Assembly (NCBI RefSeq): GCF_900111905.1
Contig: NZ_FOKM01000002.1
Span: 593,693 to 657,692, forward strand
Source of the DNA: Rhizobium sp. NFR07
GTDB lineage: Bacteria > Pseudomonadota > Alphaproteobacteria > Rhizobiales > Rhizobiaceae
Direction of reading: 5' to 3'
DNA length: 64,000 bases
Shown here one piece after another: positions 43,582 to 52,751 of this stretch. A program made the position numbers and the translations under genes. How positions within the stretch are numbered: the stretch's first letter is position 1; every line of letters starts with the position of its first letter. The notes beneath the pieces were generated by a model. The model worked only from the letters and a program-made list of their open reading frames with translations. It made no database searches and was not told the origin of the DNA.

Positions 43582-46116
43582 TTGTCTCCCGTGGATCTCG
43601 TCGAAACCAAACCCTCCGGCAGCCAAGCCGCCACTTTGCCCCGGCCGTTCCTGAACTGGTTCGCCGAGAAGGGCTGGCAGCCGCGTGCCCATCAGCTGGA
43701 GCTTCTCGCCCGCGCTCAGGCCGGCGAGAACATGCTCTTGATCGCGCCGACCGGTGCCGGCAAGACGCTGGCCGGTTTCCTGCCTTCGCTGACCGATCTT
43801 GTGGCGTGCGGAAAAATCCCGCCCGGCTCGGCCTTTACCGGCATCCACACTCTCTACATTTCGCCGCTCAAGGCGCTCACCGTTGATATCGAACGCAACC
43901 TGATGAAGCCAGTCAACGAGATGGGCCTCGCCGTCACGGTGGAAAACCGCACCGGCGACACGCCGCAGGCCAAGCGCCAGCGACAGAAACTCAATCCGCC
44001 AGATATCCTGCTCACCACGCCCGAGCAGGTTGCGCTGTTGTTGGCCAATAAGGAGGCGGCGCGCTTCTTCAAGGACCTGAAATACGTGGTCCTTGACGAG
44101 CTGCATTCGCTCGTCACGTCCAAGCGCGGGCATCTCCTCTCGCTCGGCCTTGCCCGCCTGCGCAAGCACGCACCAAACATGCAGACGATCGGCCTCTCCG
44201 CCACTGTCGCCGATCCGATGGATCTGCAGCGCTGGCTGGTCCCTCAAGGTGAAACCCCGGCCCCGCCCGCCGGCCTTGTCCATGTCACAGGCGGTGCCGC
44301 GCCCGATATCAGCATTCTGGGCACCGACACCCGCATTCCTTGGTCAGGCCACGTCTCCACCTATGCCATCCCCGAGGTCTACGAGGAGATCAGGCGCCAC
44401 AAGACGACGCTGATCTTCGTCAACACCCGCTTCCAGGCCGAACTCCTGTTCCAGACGCTCTGGACCATCAACGAGGATAACCTTCCGATCGCGCTGCATC
44501 ACGGCTCGCTCGATGCCAGCCAGCGCCGCAAGGTGGAGGCGGCGATGGCGGACAACAAACTCCGCGCCGTCGTCGCCACCTCGACGCTCGACATGGGCAT
44601 CGACTGGGGCGATATCGATCTGGTCGTCCATGTCGGCGCACCGAAAGGCGCCTCGCGCCTTGCCCAGCGCATCGGCCGCGCCAACCACCGCATGGACGAG
44701 CCGTCGAAGGCCATCCTCGTGCCCGCCAACCGTTTCGAGGTGATGGAGTGCCAGGCGGCTCTGGATGCCAATTATCTCGGCGCCCAGGACACGCCTCCTG
44801 TCGGTGAAGGTGCGCTCGACGTGCTGGCCCAGCACGTCCTCGGCATGGCCTGCGCCGAACCCTTCGATCCTGTCGCGCTCTATGACGAGATCACCTCGGC
44901 CTCGCCCTATGCGACCCTCTCCTGGGAAATGTTCGAGCGCATCGTCGATTTCGTCGCCACCGGCGGCTACGCGCTGCGCAGCTACGAGCGCTATGCCAAG
45001 ATCCGCAAAATGGAGGACGGCCGCTGGCGCGTCTCCAATCCGCAGATCGCCCAGCAATACCGCATGAACCTCGGTACCATCGTCGAGGCGGCGGAGCTCA
45101 ACGTGCGTCTGGTCAAGCGCAACGCAAAGGGCACGATCGGCCGAGGCGGCATGACTTTGGGCAAGGTCGAGGAATATTTCCTGGAACAGCTCGTCCAGGG
45201 CGACACCTTCCTCTTCGCCGGCAAGGTGCTGCGCTTCGAAGGCATCCGCGAGAATGAGTGTCTCGTCTCAAACGCCTTCTCGCTCGATCCTAAAATCCCC
45301 GCCTATGCTGGCGGAAAATTCCCGCTCACCACCTATCTGGCCGATCAGGTCCGCGCCATGCTGGCCGAACCCGAGCGCCGCACGGCCCTGCCGGATCAGG
45401 TCCGCGACTGGCTCTCGATCCAGCTCGAACGCTCCATGCTGCCCAGGCAGGACGAGCTCCTCATCGAAACCTTCCCCCGCGGCAAACGCTTCTTCATGAT
45501 CGCCTACTGTTTCGAGGGCAGACTGGCGCACCAGACCCTCGGCATGCTTCTGACCCGCCGGCTGGAGCGCGCCGGGGCCCGCCCGCTCGGCTTCGTCGCC
45601 ACGGATTATTCGCTCGCGATCTGGGGGCTGAACGACATGGGTGCGATGATCGCGGATGGTTCGCTCAGCCTCTCCGACCTGTTCGACGAGGACATGCTGG
45701 GTGATGATCTCGAAGCCTGGCTCGATGAAAGTTACATGCTGAAGCGCACCTTCCGCAATTGCGCCGTGATTTCCGGTTTGATCGAGCGCCGTCACCCGGG
45801 CAAGGAAAAGACCGGCCGGCAGGTGACGGTCTCGACCGACCTGATCTATGACGTGCTGCGCTCCCACGAGCCCGACCACGTGCTTTTGGAGGCGACCCGG
45901 CGCGATGCGGCGACGGGACTTTTGGATATCGGCCGGTTGGGCGATATGCTTGGCCGAATCAAGGGGCATATCACCCACCGCAACCTCGATCGCGTCTCGC
46001 CCTTGGCGGTTCCGATCATGCTGGAGATCGGCAAGGAGAGCGTGCCCGGCGAAGCCCATGACGCGGTGCTCCAGGAGGCTGCCGACGAGTTGATCGCGGA
46101 GGCGATGGCGCCGTGA
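43582..46116 (+). CDS. Ligase-associated DNA damage response DExH helicase (Lhr-like)
   Basis: 844 residues, SF2 helicase. Motif I APTGAGKTLAGF, Ia YISPLKAL, II as DELHSL, III LSATVAD, then IV-VI with VNTRFQAELLF, ATSTLDMGIDWGDID and RIGRANHR. A long Lhr-type C-terminal region follows. In many proteobacteria this protein is encoded with a PdeM nuclease and an LhrC-associated ATP-dependent ligase. Here pdeM follows after a repeat, but no ligase gene is in the window. TTG 43582 or GTG 43591 are possible starts. Confidence 0.93.
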   Translation: MSPVDLVETKPSGSQAATLPRPFLNWFAEKGWQPRAHQLELLARAQAGENMLLIAPTGAGKTLAGFLPSLTDLVACGKIPPGSAFTGIHTLYISPLKALTVDIERNLMKPVNEMGLAVTVENRTGDTPQAKRQRQKLNPPDILLTTPEQVALLLANKEAARFFKDLKYVVLDELHSLVTSKRGHLLSLGLARLRKHAPNMQTIGLSATVADPMDLQRWLVPQGETPAPPAGLVHVTGGAAPDISILGTDTRIPWSGHVSTYAIPEVYEEIRRHKTTLIFVNTRFQAELLFQTLWTINEDNLPIALHHGSLDASQRRKVEAAMADNKLRAVVATSTLDMGIDWGDIDLVVHVGAPKGASRLAQRIGRANHRMDEPSKAILVPANRFEVMECQAALDANYLGAQDTPPVGEGALDVLAQHVLGMACAEPFDPVALYDEITSASPYATLSWEMFERIVDFVATGGYALRSYERYAKIRKMEDGRWRVSNPQIAQQYRMNLGTIVEAAELNVRLVKRNAKGTIGRGGMTLGKVEEYFLEQLVQGDTFLFAGKVLRFEGIRENECLVSNAFSLDPKIPAYAGGKFPLTTYLADQVRAMLAEPERRTALPDQVRDWLSIQLERSMLPRQDELLIETFPRGKRFFMIAYCFEGRLAHQTLGMLLTRRLERAGARPLGFVATDYSLAIWGLNDMGAMIADGSLSLSDLFDEDMLGDDLEAWLDESYMLKRTFRNCAVISGLIERRHPGKEKTGRQVTVSTDLIYDVLRSHEPDHVLLEATRRDAATGLLDIGRLGDMLGRIKGHITHRNLDRVSPLAVPIMLEIGKESVPGEAHDAVLQEAADELIAEAMAP

Positions 46117-46141
46117 TTTGTGGTGAGAGAAAAGACATAAG

Positions 46142-46262
46142 CTCCCTCATCCCTGTGCTTGTCACAGGGATCCAGCCAGCCCAAGTCCTTGGGCTGGGAA
46201 GAGTCTTTAACCGCGCAGACGCGCGGTTGCTGGATTCCTGTGACGAGCACAGGAGTGAGGGT
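46142..46262. repeat. Rhizobial palindromic repeat between helicase and pdeM
   Basis: Outer inverted arms run CTCCCTCATCCCTGTG...GATCCAGC and GCTGGATTCCTGTG...GAGTGAGGGTG. Nested in it are four hairpins: CCCTGTG/CACAGGG, CAGCCCAAG/CTTGGGCTG, CCGCGC/GCGCGG and CCTGTG/CACAGG. This is a widespread rhizobial mosaic repeat; frames crossing it (both strands) are spurious. Confidence 0.8.
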
Positions 46263-46288
46263 GTTTCGAGAAAGACGAAAAACACGTG

Positions 46289-47020
46289 ATGCATCGCCTG
46301 GGCCTCGCCGCCCGCACAGTCCTGACAAACGGCCTCGCCGCAGGCACCGAGGAAATCCTCGTCCACGGTGTCGCGGCCGTCTGCGATCCGCTCGGCGGCC
46401 TCTACCTTCCGGAAACGGGCATGCTCGTCGTCTCCGATCTTCACCTGGAAAAAGGTGCGGCCTTCGCTCGCCGCGGCATGATGCTGCCGCCCTATGACAC
46501 GATCGCCACGCTCAACATCCTGGCCGCCGTCATCGCCCGCTACGACCCGAAGGTCGTCGTCTCGCTGGGTGACAATTTCCATGATCGTAGAGGCTCCGAG
46601 CACCTGCCCACCGACCTGCGGAAAATGATCACCGACATGGCGCGTGGCCGCGACTGGATCTGGATCAACGGCAACCACGATCCAGACGGCACCACTGATT
46701 TGCCCGGCCTGTCGAGTGACGAACTCGTCTATGGCGGCCTCGTATTCCGCCACGAGCCGAGCCTGATCTCCGCTAAGGGCGAAATCGCCGGCCACCTCCA
46801 TCCCGCAGCCACCGTGCGTCGCCGTGAAAAGTCGGTCCGCCGCCCATGCTTCGCCAGCGACGGCCACCGGCTTCTTATGCCGGCCTTCGGCGTGCTCGCC
46901 GGCGGCCTCGATCTGCGCCACAAGGCGATGCAGGGCCTTTTCCGCAAGGAAACGCTGGTCGCCCATCTGCTGGGCCGAGACCGGATTTATTCGGTGCGCT
47001 ACGGCAGCCTTATGGGGTGA
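46289..47020 (+). CDS. pdeM: Ligase-associated DNA damage response endonuclease PdeM
   Basis: 243 residues, calcineurin-like metallophosphoesterase. Metal motifs in order: VVSDLHLEKG, VVSLGDNFHD, WINGNHD and IAGHLHPA. The C-terminal LMPAFGVLAGGLDLR is typical of PdeM, a nuclease thought to act in DNA repair with the Lhr-like helicase. ATG 46289 follows a GTG three bases earlier. The 172-base gap from the helicase is filled by the repeat, so cotranscription may be weakened. Confidence 0.92.
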   Translation: MHRLGLAARTVLTNGLAAGTEEILVHGVAAVCDPLGGLYLPETGMLVVSDLHLEKGAAFARRGMMLPPYDTIATLNILAAVIARYDPKVVVSLGDNFHDRRGSEHLPTDLRKMITDMARGRDWIWINGNHDPDGTTDLPGLSSDELVYGGLVFRHEPSLISAKGEIAGHLHPAATVRRREKSVRRPCFASDGHRLLMPAFGVLAGGLDLRHKAMQGLFRKETLVAHLLGRDRIYSVRYGSLMG

Positions 47021-47028
47021 GGAGCGGT

Positions 47029-47099
47029 CAGGCGAAGCCTGAGCAATCGATCCAGTGAATCGATTGCAGCGACGAACGCCCTGAGCGAAAGCGAAGGGC
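47029..47099. repeat. Second palindromic mosaic repeat after pdeM
   Basis: Three short hairpins in series: CAGGC GAA GCCTG, CAATCGAT CCAGTGA ATCGATTG and GCCCT...AGGGC. It lies between convergent pdeM and the uspA-type gene and resembles other rhizobial intergenic elements. Confidence 0.55.
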
Positions 47100-47112
47100 T
47101 GGGGCCTTACCC

Positions 47113-47550
47113 TTACCGATAGACCAGCACCGGGATCTTCGACCCCGCCAGCACCTTCATCGTCACCGAACCTAGCATGAAGGCCTTGAAGCCGGAGCGG
47201 CCATGGGAGGCCATGGCGATCACGTCGCAGCCGTGCTTGTCCGCTGTCTTGACGATGCAGCCGGCTGGATCGACGCTCAGCATCTTGGCCGTCTCGCAGG
47301 ACAGCCCGCGCTTGGTCGCCGCTGCCTCGCCCGCCGCAAGGATGGCATCCGCCTCCTCGTTGCTGTAGCGCTCGTATTCGGCATAGGCGATGTCCATGCC
47401 GGTCGGGTTGATGGTGAACACCTGCATCGGTTCGATCACCGCCAGGATCGTCACCTCGGCCTTGACCTCGGCTGCGAAGTCGAGCGCCCTGTCGAGTGCC
47501 TGCGTGGAAAGCGCCGAACCGTCGGTTGGAATGAGCACATGCTTGAACAT
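47113..47550 (-). CDS. Universal stress protein (UspA family)
   Basis: 145 residues, single Usp domain: MFKHVLIPTDGSALSTQALD at the start, and the ATP-binding-type loop MASHGRSGFKAFMLGSVTMKVL near the end. Usp proteins help survival under starvation or stress, by an unclear mechanism. AGGAGA precedes the ATG. Confidence 0.94.
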   Translation of the reverse strand: MFKHVLIPTDGSALSTQALDRALDFAAEVKAEVTILAVIEPMQVFTINPTGMDIAYAEYERYSNEEADAILAAGEAAATKRGLSCETAKMLSVDPAGCIVKTADKHGCDVIAMASHGRSGFKAFMLGSVTMKVLAGSKIPVLVYR

Positions 47551-47639
47551 CGTCTTCTCCTGTCTTGAGGAGAAGAATGAACCCGGGCGGCGAACCTGCC
47601 TTGACCTGCGTCAAGATCGCGATTTTGCCAACAGCCTCG

Positions 47640-48392
47640 TCAGCGGGCCAGCTTGGCAAACCCCTTGGCGAGGATCGGCCCGGTTGGCCGCCCTGTCGGC
47701 GAACCCCCGGCCTGTTCCAGCGTGATCTCATAGAGCTGCGTGTCCTGCGGTCGCGGCAAGGCCGGGCCATGCAGCGTCGTCGAATGCGCGTCTTCCAGGA
47801 GCCCGAGCGACATCGGCCCCATTTCCCGGGACGGCAGCGTCCAGACCTGCATCGTCTTGTCGGCGGGAACGGCAAAATCGGCGAGCAGGCGGATGCTTGC
47901 CGTGTCGTTGCCGAAATCCTCCACCACGGCCTGTACTTCGCCGGCCTCGTTCAACAGCACCGCGACGACCAGCGGATCGACCGTTCGCGTCACGCTCCAC
48001 ACCAGCCCGCCGGCCAGGATCAGCGAAGCGGCGATGGCCGAAACCGCTGCTGCCCGCCAGCCGGAACTCACTCCGCCCGCGCGGGCATTGTCGTTGCCGG
48101 CAGCCATCGGTGACGCGGGCTGAACAGCCGCGATAGGGGGCGCAGTCGGGGAGGGCGATACACCCTGTTCCGGCAGTCGGCTCTCGATCGCCTCCCACAA
48201 AACCGGAGAAACGGCGGCGGGATCGACACTCGTATCGAGCGGCAGGAAGCTCTCCCGAGCTTCGGCGACGGCCTCGGCCAGCGCGGGGTTGCGCTCGATT
48301 TCGGTTTCCACCGCCACCTTGTCCGCTTCGTCGAGCAGGCCAAGCACGTATTCGTCGGCGATAGCGGGAAATTCGCTGGGCGTGAGCTTCAT
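47640..48392 (-). CDS. Anti-sigma factor, RskA type
   Basis: 250 residues. N-terminal zinc-free anti-sigma domain (DEYVLGLLDEADKVAVETEI, NPALAEAVAEAR), one membrane helix (about 108-130, AAAVSAIAASLILAGGLVW) and a periplasmic RskA domain (VWTLPSREMGPMSLGLLED, FEITLEQAGGSPTGRPTGPIL-like, here YEITLEQAGGSPTGRPTGPI). It holds its sigma factor at the membrane and releases it on proteolysis. ATG overlaps the sigma stop (ATGA), the usual arrangement. Confidence 0.92.
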   Translation of the reverse strand: MKLTPSEFPAIADEYVLGLLDEADKVAVETEIERNPALAEAVAEARESFLPLDTSVDPAAVSPVLWEAIESRLPEQGVSPSPTAPPIAAVQPASPMAAGNDNARAGGVSSGWRAAAVSAIAASLILAGGLVWSVTRTVDPLVVAVLLNEAGEVQAVVEDFGNDTASIRLLADFAVPADKTMQVWTLPSREMGPMSLGLLEDAHSTTLHGPALPRPQDTQLYEITLEQAGGSPTGRPTGPILAKGFAKLAR

Positions 48393-49018
48393 GCCATGCA
48401 CTCCCGCAGTGACAGGAGCCCGCGTCTTATCCAGGATTTGGCGGTCCCGAGCGGCAGGCTCAGCCGTCCGGCGATCTCGCCATGGGTATAGCCGCCGACA
48501 TAGGCCATCAGGATGCCGCGCCGCCTCGTCTCGTCCAGCCGGCCGAGGCATTCCTTCAGCCGGCTGTTGCGGTCCAGCCTGTGCCAGGCGGCCATGATCT
48601 GCTCCAGCTGTTCGCTATCCTGCAGCGTCTCCAACCTATCATCTGCAACGAGGTCTTCCCGGCTGCCGTCACGCAAAAGGTTGAGCGCCCGGTTGCGCAC
48701 GATCGCGTAGATCCAGCCGCGCGCCGATCCCCGCTCCGGCGAATATTGATGGGCATGGGTCCAGATGCGGATAAACGCCTCCTGCACCACTTCCTCGGCG
48801 AGGTCCCGCCGCCTGACGATCCGCTGCGCCATCGCCACCAGCCTGCCGGCCTCCTCGTCGAAGATGCGGCGCAGGGCGCTGCGGTCGCCCGCTGCACAGG
48901 CGGCAAGCGCCGCTCCGAGATCCGTCGATTGGTCTGTCACCAAGGCCAGTGCGTCCTCTCTCCCTGAATATTTGCCGGTTTGCGAATATTCCGTCTCTGC
49001 TGTTGCCACGGCGGACAT
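48389..49018 (-). CDS. ECF RNA polymerase sigma factor (SigK-like)
   Basis: 209 residues. Sigma-70 region 2 (GDRSALRRIFDEEAGRLVAM, RDLAEEVVQEAFIRIW, GWIYAIVRNRALNLLRD) and region 4 (RRRGILMAYVGGYTHGEIAG, LPLGTAKSWIRRGLLSLREC). Overlaps the anti-sigma gene by four bases. Divergent from a secreted DUF4394 protein gene, which is a plausible target. Confidence 0.94.
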   Translation of the reverse strand: MSAVATAETEYSQTGKYSGREDALALVTDQSTDLGAALAACAAGDRSALRRIFDEEAGRLVAMAQRIVRRRDLAEEVVQEAFIRIWTHAHQYSPERGSARGWIYAIVRNRALNLLRDGSREDLVADDRLETLQDSEQLEQIMAAWHRLDRNSRLKECLGRLDETRRRGILMAYVGGYTHGEIAGRLSLPLGTAKSWIRRGLLSLRECMA

Positions 49019-49090
49019 GCTCTCGTCCAGTCTTCAAAGGGGCAGCGACCGTTATGAAGCCGCATGTAGAAGACACGCGGACGGCGGAAA

Positions 49091-49129
49091 TGGATGCAGG
49101 ATGGAATTTATTTTTCGACGCTGCATCCA
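49091..49129. promoter_or_regulatory. Inverted repeat in the sigma/DUF4394 divergent region
   Basis: TGGATGCAG and CTGCATCCA form a perfect 9-bp inverted repeat with a 21-base A/T-rich middle containing GGAATTTATTTTTCG. Could be an operator or part of an ECF promoter (GGAAT-like -35). Role unproven. Confidence 0.35.
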
Positions 49130-49224
49130 GGCGCGCCTCGCCATGTGTCTCCCTTCCGAGAGCAACGAAAAGGCCAAGTGCCGGAACGCTCTCCATGATT
49201 TTGGAAACACAACGGGAGAAACTC

Positions 49225-50013
49225 ATGACCATCGCTCGCACCGCACTCGTCGCATCCACGATGCTAGTCGCCTCGGCCGCTGCCGCATCCGCCGCCCCCG
49301 TCCTCGGCCTTGCCGGCGACAAGACGCTCGTCATGTTCGACACGGCAAAGCCGGAGGTCACCAAGACGATGGAGGTCACCGGCGTCGACAAGCTCGTCGG
49401 CATCGATTTCCGCCCCGGTAACAAGACCGTCATCGGCGTCACCCCGGACCACGCCATCGTCTCGATCAACCTCGAAACCGGTGCCGCCACAGAAGTCGCC
49501 AAGATGGACAAGATGCTGACCATGACGGAAGCCCCGGTCGTGGTCGACTTCAACCCGATGGCCGACCGTCTGCGCTTCATGACCGGCACCACCAATCACC
49601 GCGTCCATCCGGACACCGGTGCGGTGACCGTCGATGGCACGCTCGCCTTCGAGGAGGGCGACATGCACAAGGGCGAAACCCCGAACATCGTCGCTGCCGC
49701 CTACACCAACTCGATCGGCAAGCCGGAAAAGACGGCCATGTACAATATCGACGCCACGATCGGCGCGCTGATCCAGCAGACCAAGCCGAATGACGGCACG
49801 CTCAAGGCGATCGGCAAGCTTGGCCTCAAGGAAATGCCGGCCACCTATGCCTTCGATATCCAGGGGGAAGAAGGCGGCAAGAACACCGCTTATCTCGCCG
49901 CCGGCAAGATGCTCTACACCGTCAACCTGGAAACCGGTGCCGCGACCGAGGTCGGTGCCATCACCGGCGTTGACAACGAAGTCCGCGACATCGCCATCCT
50001 TCCGGCAATGTAG
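49225..50013 (+). CDS. Secreted DUF4394 domain protein
   Basis: 262 residues. Signal peptide (TIARTALVASTMLVASAAAA, then SAAP). The rest is a DUF4394 beta-propeller-like domain with repeated short blades: VLGLAGDKTLVMFDTAKPEV, VGIDFRPGNKTVIGV, VVDFNPMADRLRFMT, INLETGAATEVAKM and VNLETGAATEVGAI. Function unknown. GGGAGAA precedes the ATG. Its promoter faces the ECF sigma/anti-sigma pair. Confidence 0.9.
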   Translation: MTIARTALVASTMLVASAAAASAAPVLGLAGDKTLVMFDTAKPEVTKTMEVTGVDKLVGIDFRPGNKTVIGVTPDHAIVSINLETGAATEVAKMDKMLTMTEAPVVVDFNPMADRLRFMTGTTNHRVHPDTGAVTVDGTLAFEEGDMHKGETPNIVAAAYTNSIGKPEKTAMYNIDATIGALIQQTKPNDGTLKAIGKLGLKEMPATYAFDIQGEEGGKNTAYLAAGKMLYTVNLETGAATEVGAITGVDNEVRDIAILPAM

Positions 50014-50039
50014 GCCGGCAGTCGCGTTTTGAAGAAGAA

Positions 50040-50066
50040 GGGCGAAGCATCAGGCTTCGCCCTTTT
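50040..50066. terminator. Bidirectional terminator
   Basis: GGGCGAAGC, loop ATCAG, GCTTCGCCC, TTTT; on the other strand CTTCTTCTT follows. Serves DUF4394 and the convergent ClC gene. Confidence 0.85.
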
Positions 50067-50070
50067 CGTA

Positions 50071-51945
50071 TCAGAGCTCGCCCGAAATTTCCCGCCGACG
50101 CCGGTCAAGCTCTTCCGTGTAGCGCCGCAGCGTATGGCTTTCCGATAGCTGGCCCACGACCTTGCGCTCGATCTGGTTGTTGACGACGGCAAGCGCTTCC
50201 GCTTCGGTCTTGTCGAAGATCGCGGCCGCCTGCTTGGCGTTCATGCTTCTCAGCAGCACGTCGTTCTTGTAGCGGATGAAGGAGGACAGCTCGGGCTTCT
50301 CCTCGCCGTCCTTGGTCGGCGCCGCATAGACGTCCGGCGTCAGGATCATGCCGATATATTTCTCGCTCTCGTCGATCACGATCACCCGCTGCGACGAGCC
50401 GAGCGGAAACTCCTTGCGAAACTCATCGAGCGACAGGCCAGCCTTGGCCGTCTTCACGTCGGCGCGCATCAGCTTGTCGACCGTCAGGTTGCGGATCCAG
50501 CCGATGTCATGCGCGCTCCGAATGCTCTCGCCGCGAAGGTGAAAACGCCACGTCGCGAACGAGTAGCCGAATGTGGTTCGCACGACGACCGAGGATGTGA
50601 TGACGGCGGCAAGCGCCAGCGCCGTGATGGGGAAGTCGCCGGTCACTTCCAGCGCCAGGAACGTCATTGTCAGCGGCCCGCCGATCACGGCGACCGCCAT
50701 CGCGCTCATGCCGACCACCGCGTAGATGACCGGCGTCAGTGTTGCATGGGCAAAGAGATAGGGTGCCGAATACGCGAACAGCTTGCCGATCAGCGCACCG
50801 AGAAACAGCGAGGCGAAGAACAGGCCACCACGGAAGCCGGCACCGATCGAGATGGCGGAGGCGAGCGATTTGATGAGCAGCAGGCCGATCACCGCGCCCA
50901 CCGCCATCTCCTGGTTGAGGCTTGCATGCAGCGCGCCATGACCGGCCGACAGGACCTGGTGGTCCACCAGCGCGAGCAGGCCCACCACGACACCGCCGAG
51001 CGCCGGCCGGAAGATCGGTGATATGGAGCTCTTGCGCGCCAGTTCCTCCACCTGGCTTACGCCCTGCATGAGCAGGATGCCGCCGCCGGCGCAGACCATG
51101 CCCAGCACCACGGCCGGCAGGTAATCGGCCGGCACGACGGCGCCGATTTCGCCGATATCGATCATGAATTCGTCGCCGACGAAGAGCCTTGCCACGAAGG
51201 TCGCAGCGAGCGCCGAGACGACGACCGGCGCCAGGCTTACGATCGTATAGGTGCCGATGATCAGCTCGAAAGCGTAGAAGGCACCGGTCAGCGGCGCATT
51301 GAAGGCGGCAGCAATGGCGCCCGCGGCACCGCAGCCGAGCAGGACGCGCAAATCCTGGCGGCGCAGCTTCAAGAGAAAGCCGAGCTTCGAGGCGATGCCG
51401 GCGGAAAGCTGCGTATAGCCGGCCTCCAGCCCGACGGAGGCGCCGAAGCCGTTGGAGATCAGGTTCTGAACCGCAACCACGATACTGTCGGTCAGCGACA
51501 GCCGTCCGCCATGCAGCGCATTCGCCTCGATCGGGTCGACCATCGGCTTCTTGCGCCATCTGCGCAGGATGAGGAACAGGAGGCCCATGATCACGCCGCC
51601 GGCGGCAGGCGCCCAGATGACGATCTCGGGATTGAGCCCCGGCGTGGCACTCAGTCTTTCGTGGCGTCCGATGCCGTAGACCAGCATCTGGATGGCATGG
51701 GCGATGAAGCTCATCGCCGCAACCGCCAGGCCGGCCAGGATGCCGACCACGGCCGCGATCAGGATCAGGCCGAACTCGCTGCGGCGGATGAGAACGCGCA
51801 GCTGCGCCGGATCGAGCAGGATGCGGAAATCGGGCAGTCTTGCGATAAGGCGTTGCAGCATGGCCGTAGTGAGCGTTTTCGACGTCTCCTGCAAACTAGG
51901 GCGTTGATCCTCGTTAGGAACCGGTTGCTGCTCTTGATCGGTCAC
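50071..51945 (-). CDS. ClC-family chloride channel/antiporter with C-terminal CBS domains
   Basis: 624 residues. About ten to eleven membrane helices of the ClC fold. The gating-glutamate region reads GFGASVGLEAGYTQ (in E. coli ClC it is GREGPT), and GAGFRGGLFFASLFLGALIG matches the second anion-pathway motif. Tail residues about 465-600 form a CBS pair (LTVDKLMRADVKTAKAGLSL, VIVIDESEKYIGMIL). The GTG start is five bases after the upstream stop, so it is translated with the Alph_Pro_TM gene. Confidence 0.92.
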   Translation of the reverse strand: MTDQEQQPVPNEDQRPSLQETSKTLTTAMLQRLIARLPDFRILLDPAQLRVLIRRSEFGLILIAAVVGILAGLAVAAMSFIAHAIQMLVYGIGRHERLSATPGLNPEIVIWAPAAGGVIMGLLFLILRRWRKKPMVDPIEANALHGGRLSLTDSIVVAVQNLISNGFGASVGLEAGYTQLSAGIASKLGFLLKLRRQDLRVLLGCGAAGAIAAAFNAPLTGAFYAFELIIGTYTIVSLAPVVVSALAATFVARLFVGDEFMIDIGEIGAVVPADYLPAVVLGMVCAGGGILLMQGVSQVEELARKSSISPIFRPALGGVVVGLLALVDHQVLSAGHGALHASLNQEMAVGAVIGLLLIKSLASAISIGAGFRGGLFFASLFLGALIGKLFAYSAPYLFAHATLTPVIYAVVGMSAMAVAVIGGPLTMTFLALEVTGDFPITALALAAVITSSVVVRTTFGYSFATWRFHLRGESIRSAHDIGWIRNLTVDKLMRADVKTAKAGLSLDEFRKEFPLGSSQRVIVIDESEKYIGMILTPDVYAAPTKDGEEKPELSSFIRYKNDVLLRSMNAKQAAAIFDKTEAEALAVVNNQIERKVVGQLSESHTLRRYTEELDRRRREISGEL

Positions 51946-51950
51946 GCGGC

Positions 51951-52751
51951 TTAATCCTTGCGGAAGACGAGGCTCGCACCCCAGCCGGTCAACATGGCGA
52001 TCAGCACGCAGAACGCGCCGTAGGCGAGCGGCCGGTCATGGGCCGCGTCGGTGATCGCCTGTTCGAGACCCGTCTTGACCACCCGAAGCGGAATTTCCCG
52101 CTGGGTCACCTGCGTGCCGCCCTTGAACAGATAGGCACGCACGATGTGAACGCCGTCCGGTACGTTGGCCGGCAGCCGCAGCGAAGCACGGAAAAGGCTG
52201 GAAGACACGAAGCGCACGCCGCTCGTCTCCTTCTGGTAGAGCCCGCCGGAGAGTTTCAGGCGCCGATAGGCCTCGCGGAATTCCGACAGTTGGCCGACGT
52301 CGCGAATATAGCCGGTGGGGTTGAGCGGTAGGTGCTCGATGCCGACACCGATATTGTCGAGCGCGGTCAATTGGGTCTCGTCGTCCAGTTGGCGCGTGCT
52401 GGCGATCGAATAGCTCTCGGGCACCTGCTCGAAGGTCATCGATTCGGTGTTGATCCAGATGCCCAGCACACGCTCTTTCCGCCGTACGGTGGCATAGTCG
52501 CGCGGCCCTTCCAGCGTGACGATGATGTCGTACTGACCGATCGCGAGCAGCAGGTCGTCGGCATTGGTGATCGCACCGAAAACCGTCAGGTCGGCGCCGC
52601 GAAAATCCGAGGTAATGGCGATCTCGTTGGAGGAGACGCCGATGTCGAGACCTTCCTGTGCACTCGAAGCCTCGCCGAGCGGCAGCTGTGCGAGGCTCAC
52701 GCCGGCCGGCGCGATAATGAACATTGAGAGGAGGGCGAGCTGCTTCAGCAT
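51951..52751 (-). CDS. Alph_Pro_TM (TIGR02186) family protein
   Basis: 266 residues. Signal peptide or anchor (KQLALLSMFIIAPAGVSLAQ), a periplasmic domain with EIAITSDFRGADLTVFGAI, DIIVTLEGPRDYATVRRKER, GIWINTESMTFEQVPESY and a C-terminal helix (AYGAFCVLIAMLTGWGASLVF). A family found mainly in Alphaproteobacteria, function unknown. ATG shares a base with the TauE stop (TGATG), and the gene is followed five bases later by the ClC gene. Confidence 0.92.
   Translation of the reverse strand: MLKQLALLSMFIIAPAGVSLAQLPLGEASSAQEGLDIGVSSNEIAITSDFRGADLTVFGAITNADDLLLAIGQYDIIVTLEGPRDYATVRRKERVLGIWINTESMTFEQVPESYSIASTRQLDDETQLTALDNIGVGIEHLPLNPTGYIRDVGQLSEFREAYRRLKLSGGLYQKETSGVRFVSSSLFRASLRLPANVPDGVHIVRAYLFKGGTQVTQREIPLRVVKTGLEQAITDAAHDRPLAYGAFCVLIAMLTGWGASLVFRKD

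Noticed and set aside
46016..47875. 619-codon minus-strand frame across helicase, repeat and pdeM
   Set aside because: It crosses two palindromic repeats and real genes; its residues around the repeat are typical of spurious rhizobial repeat ORFs.
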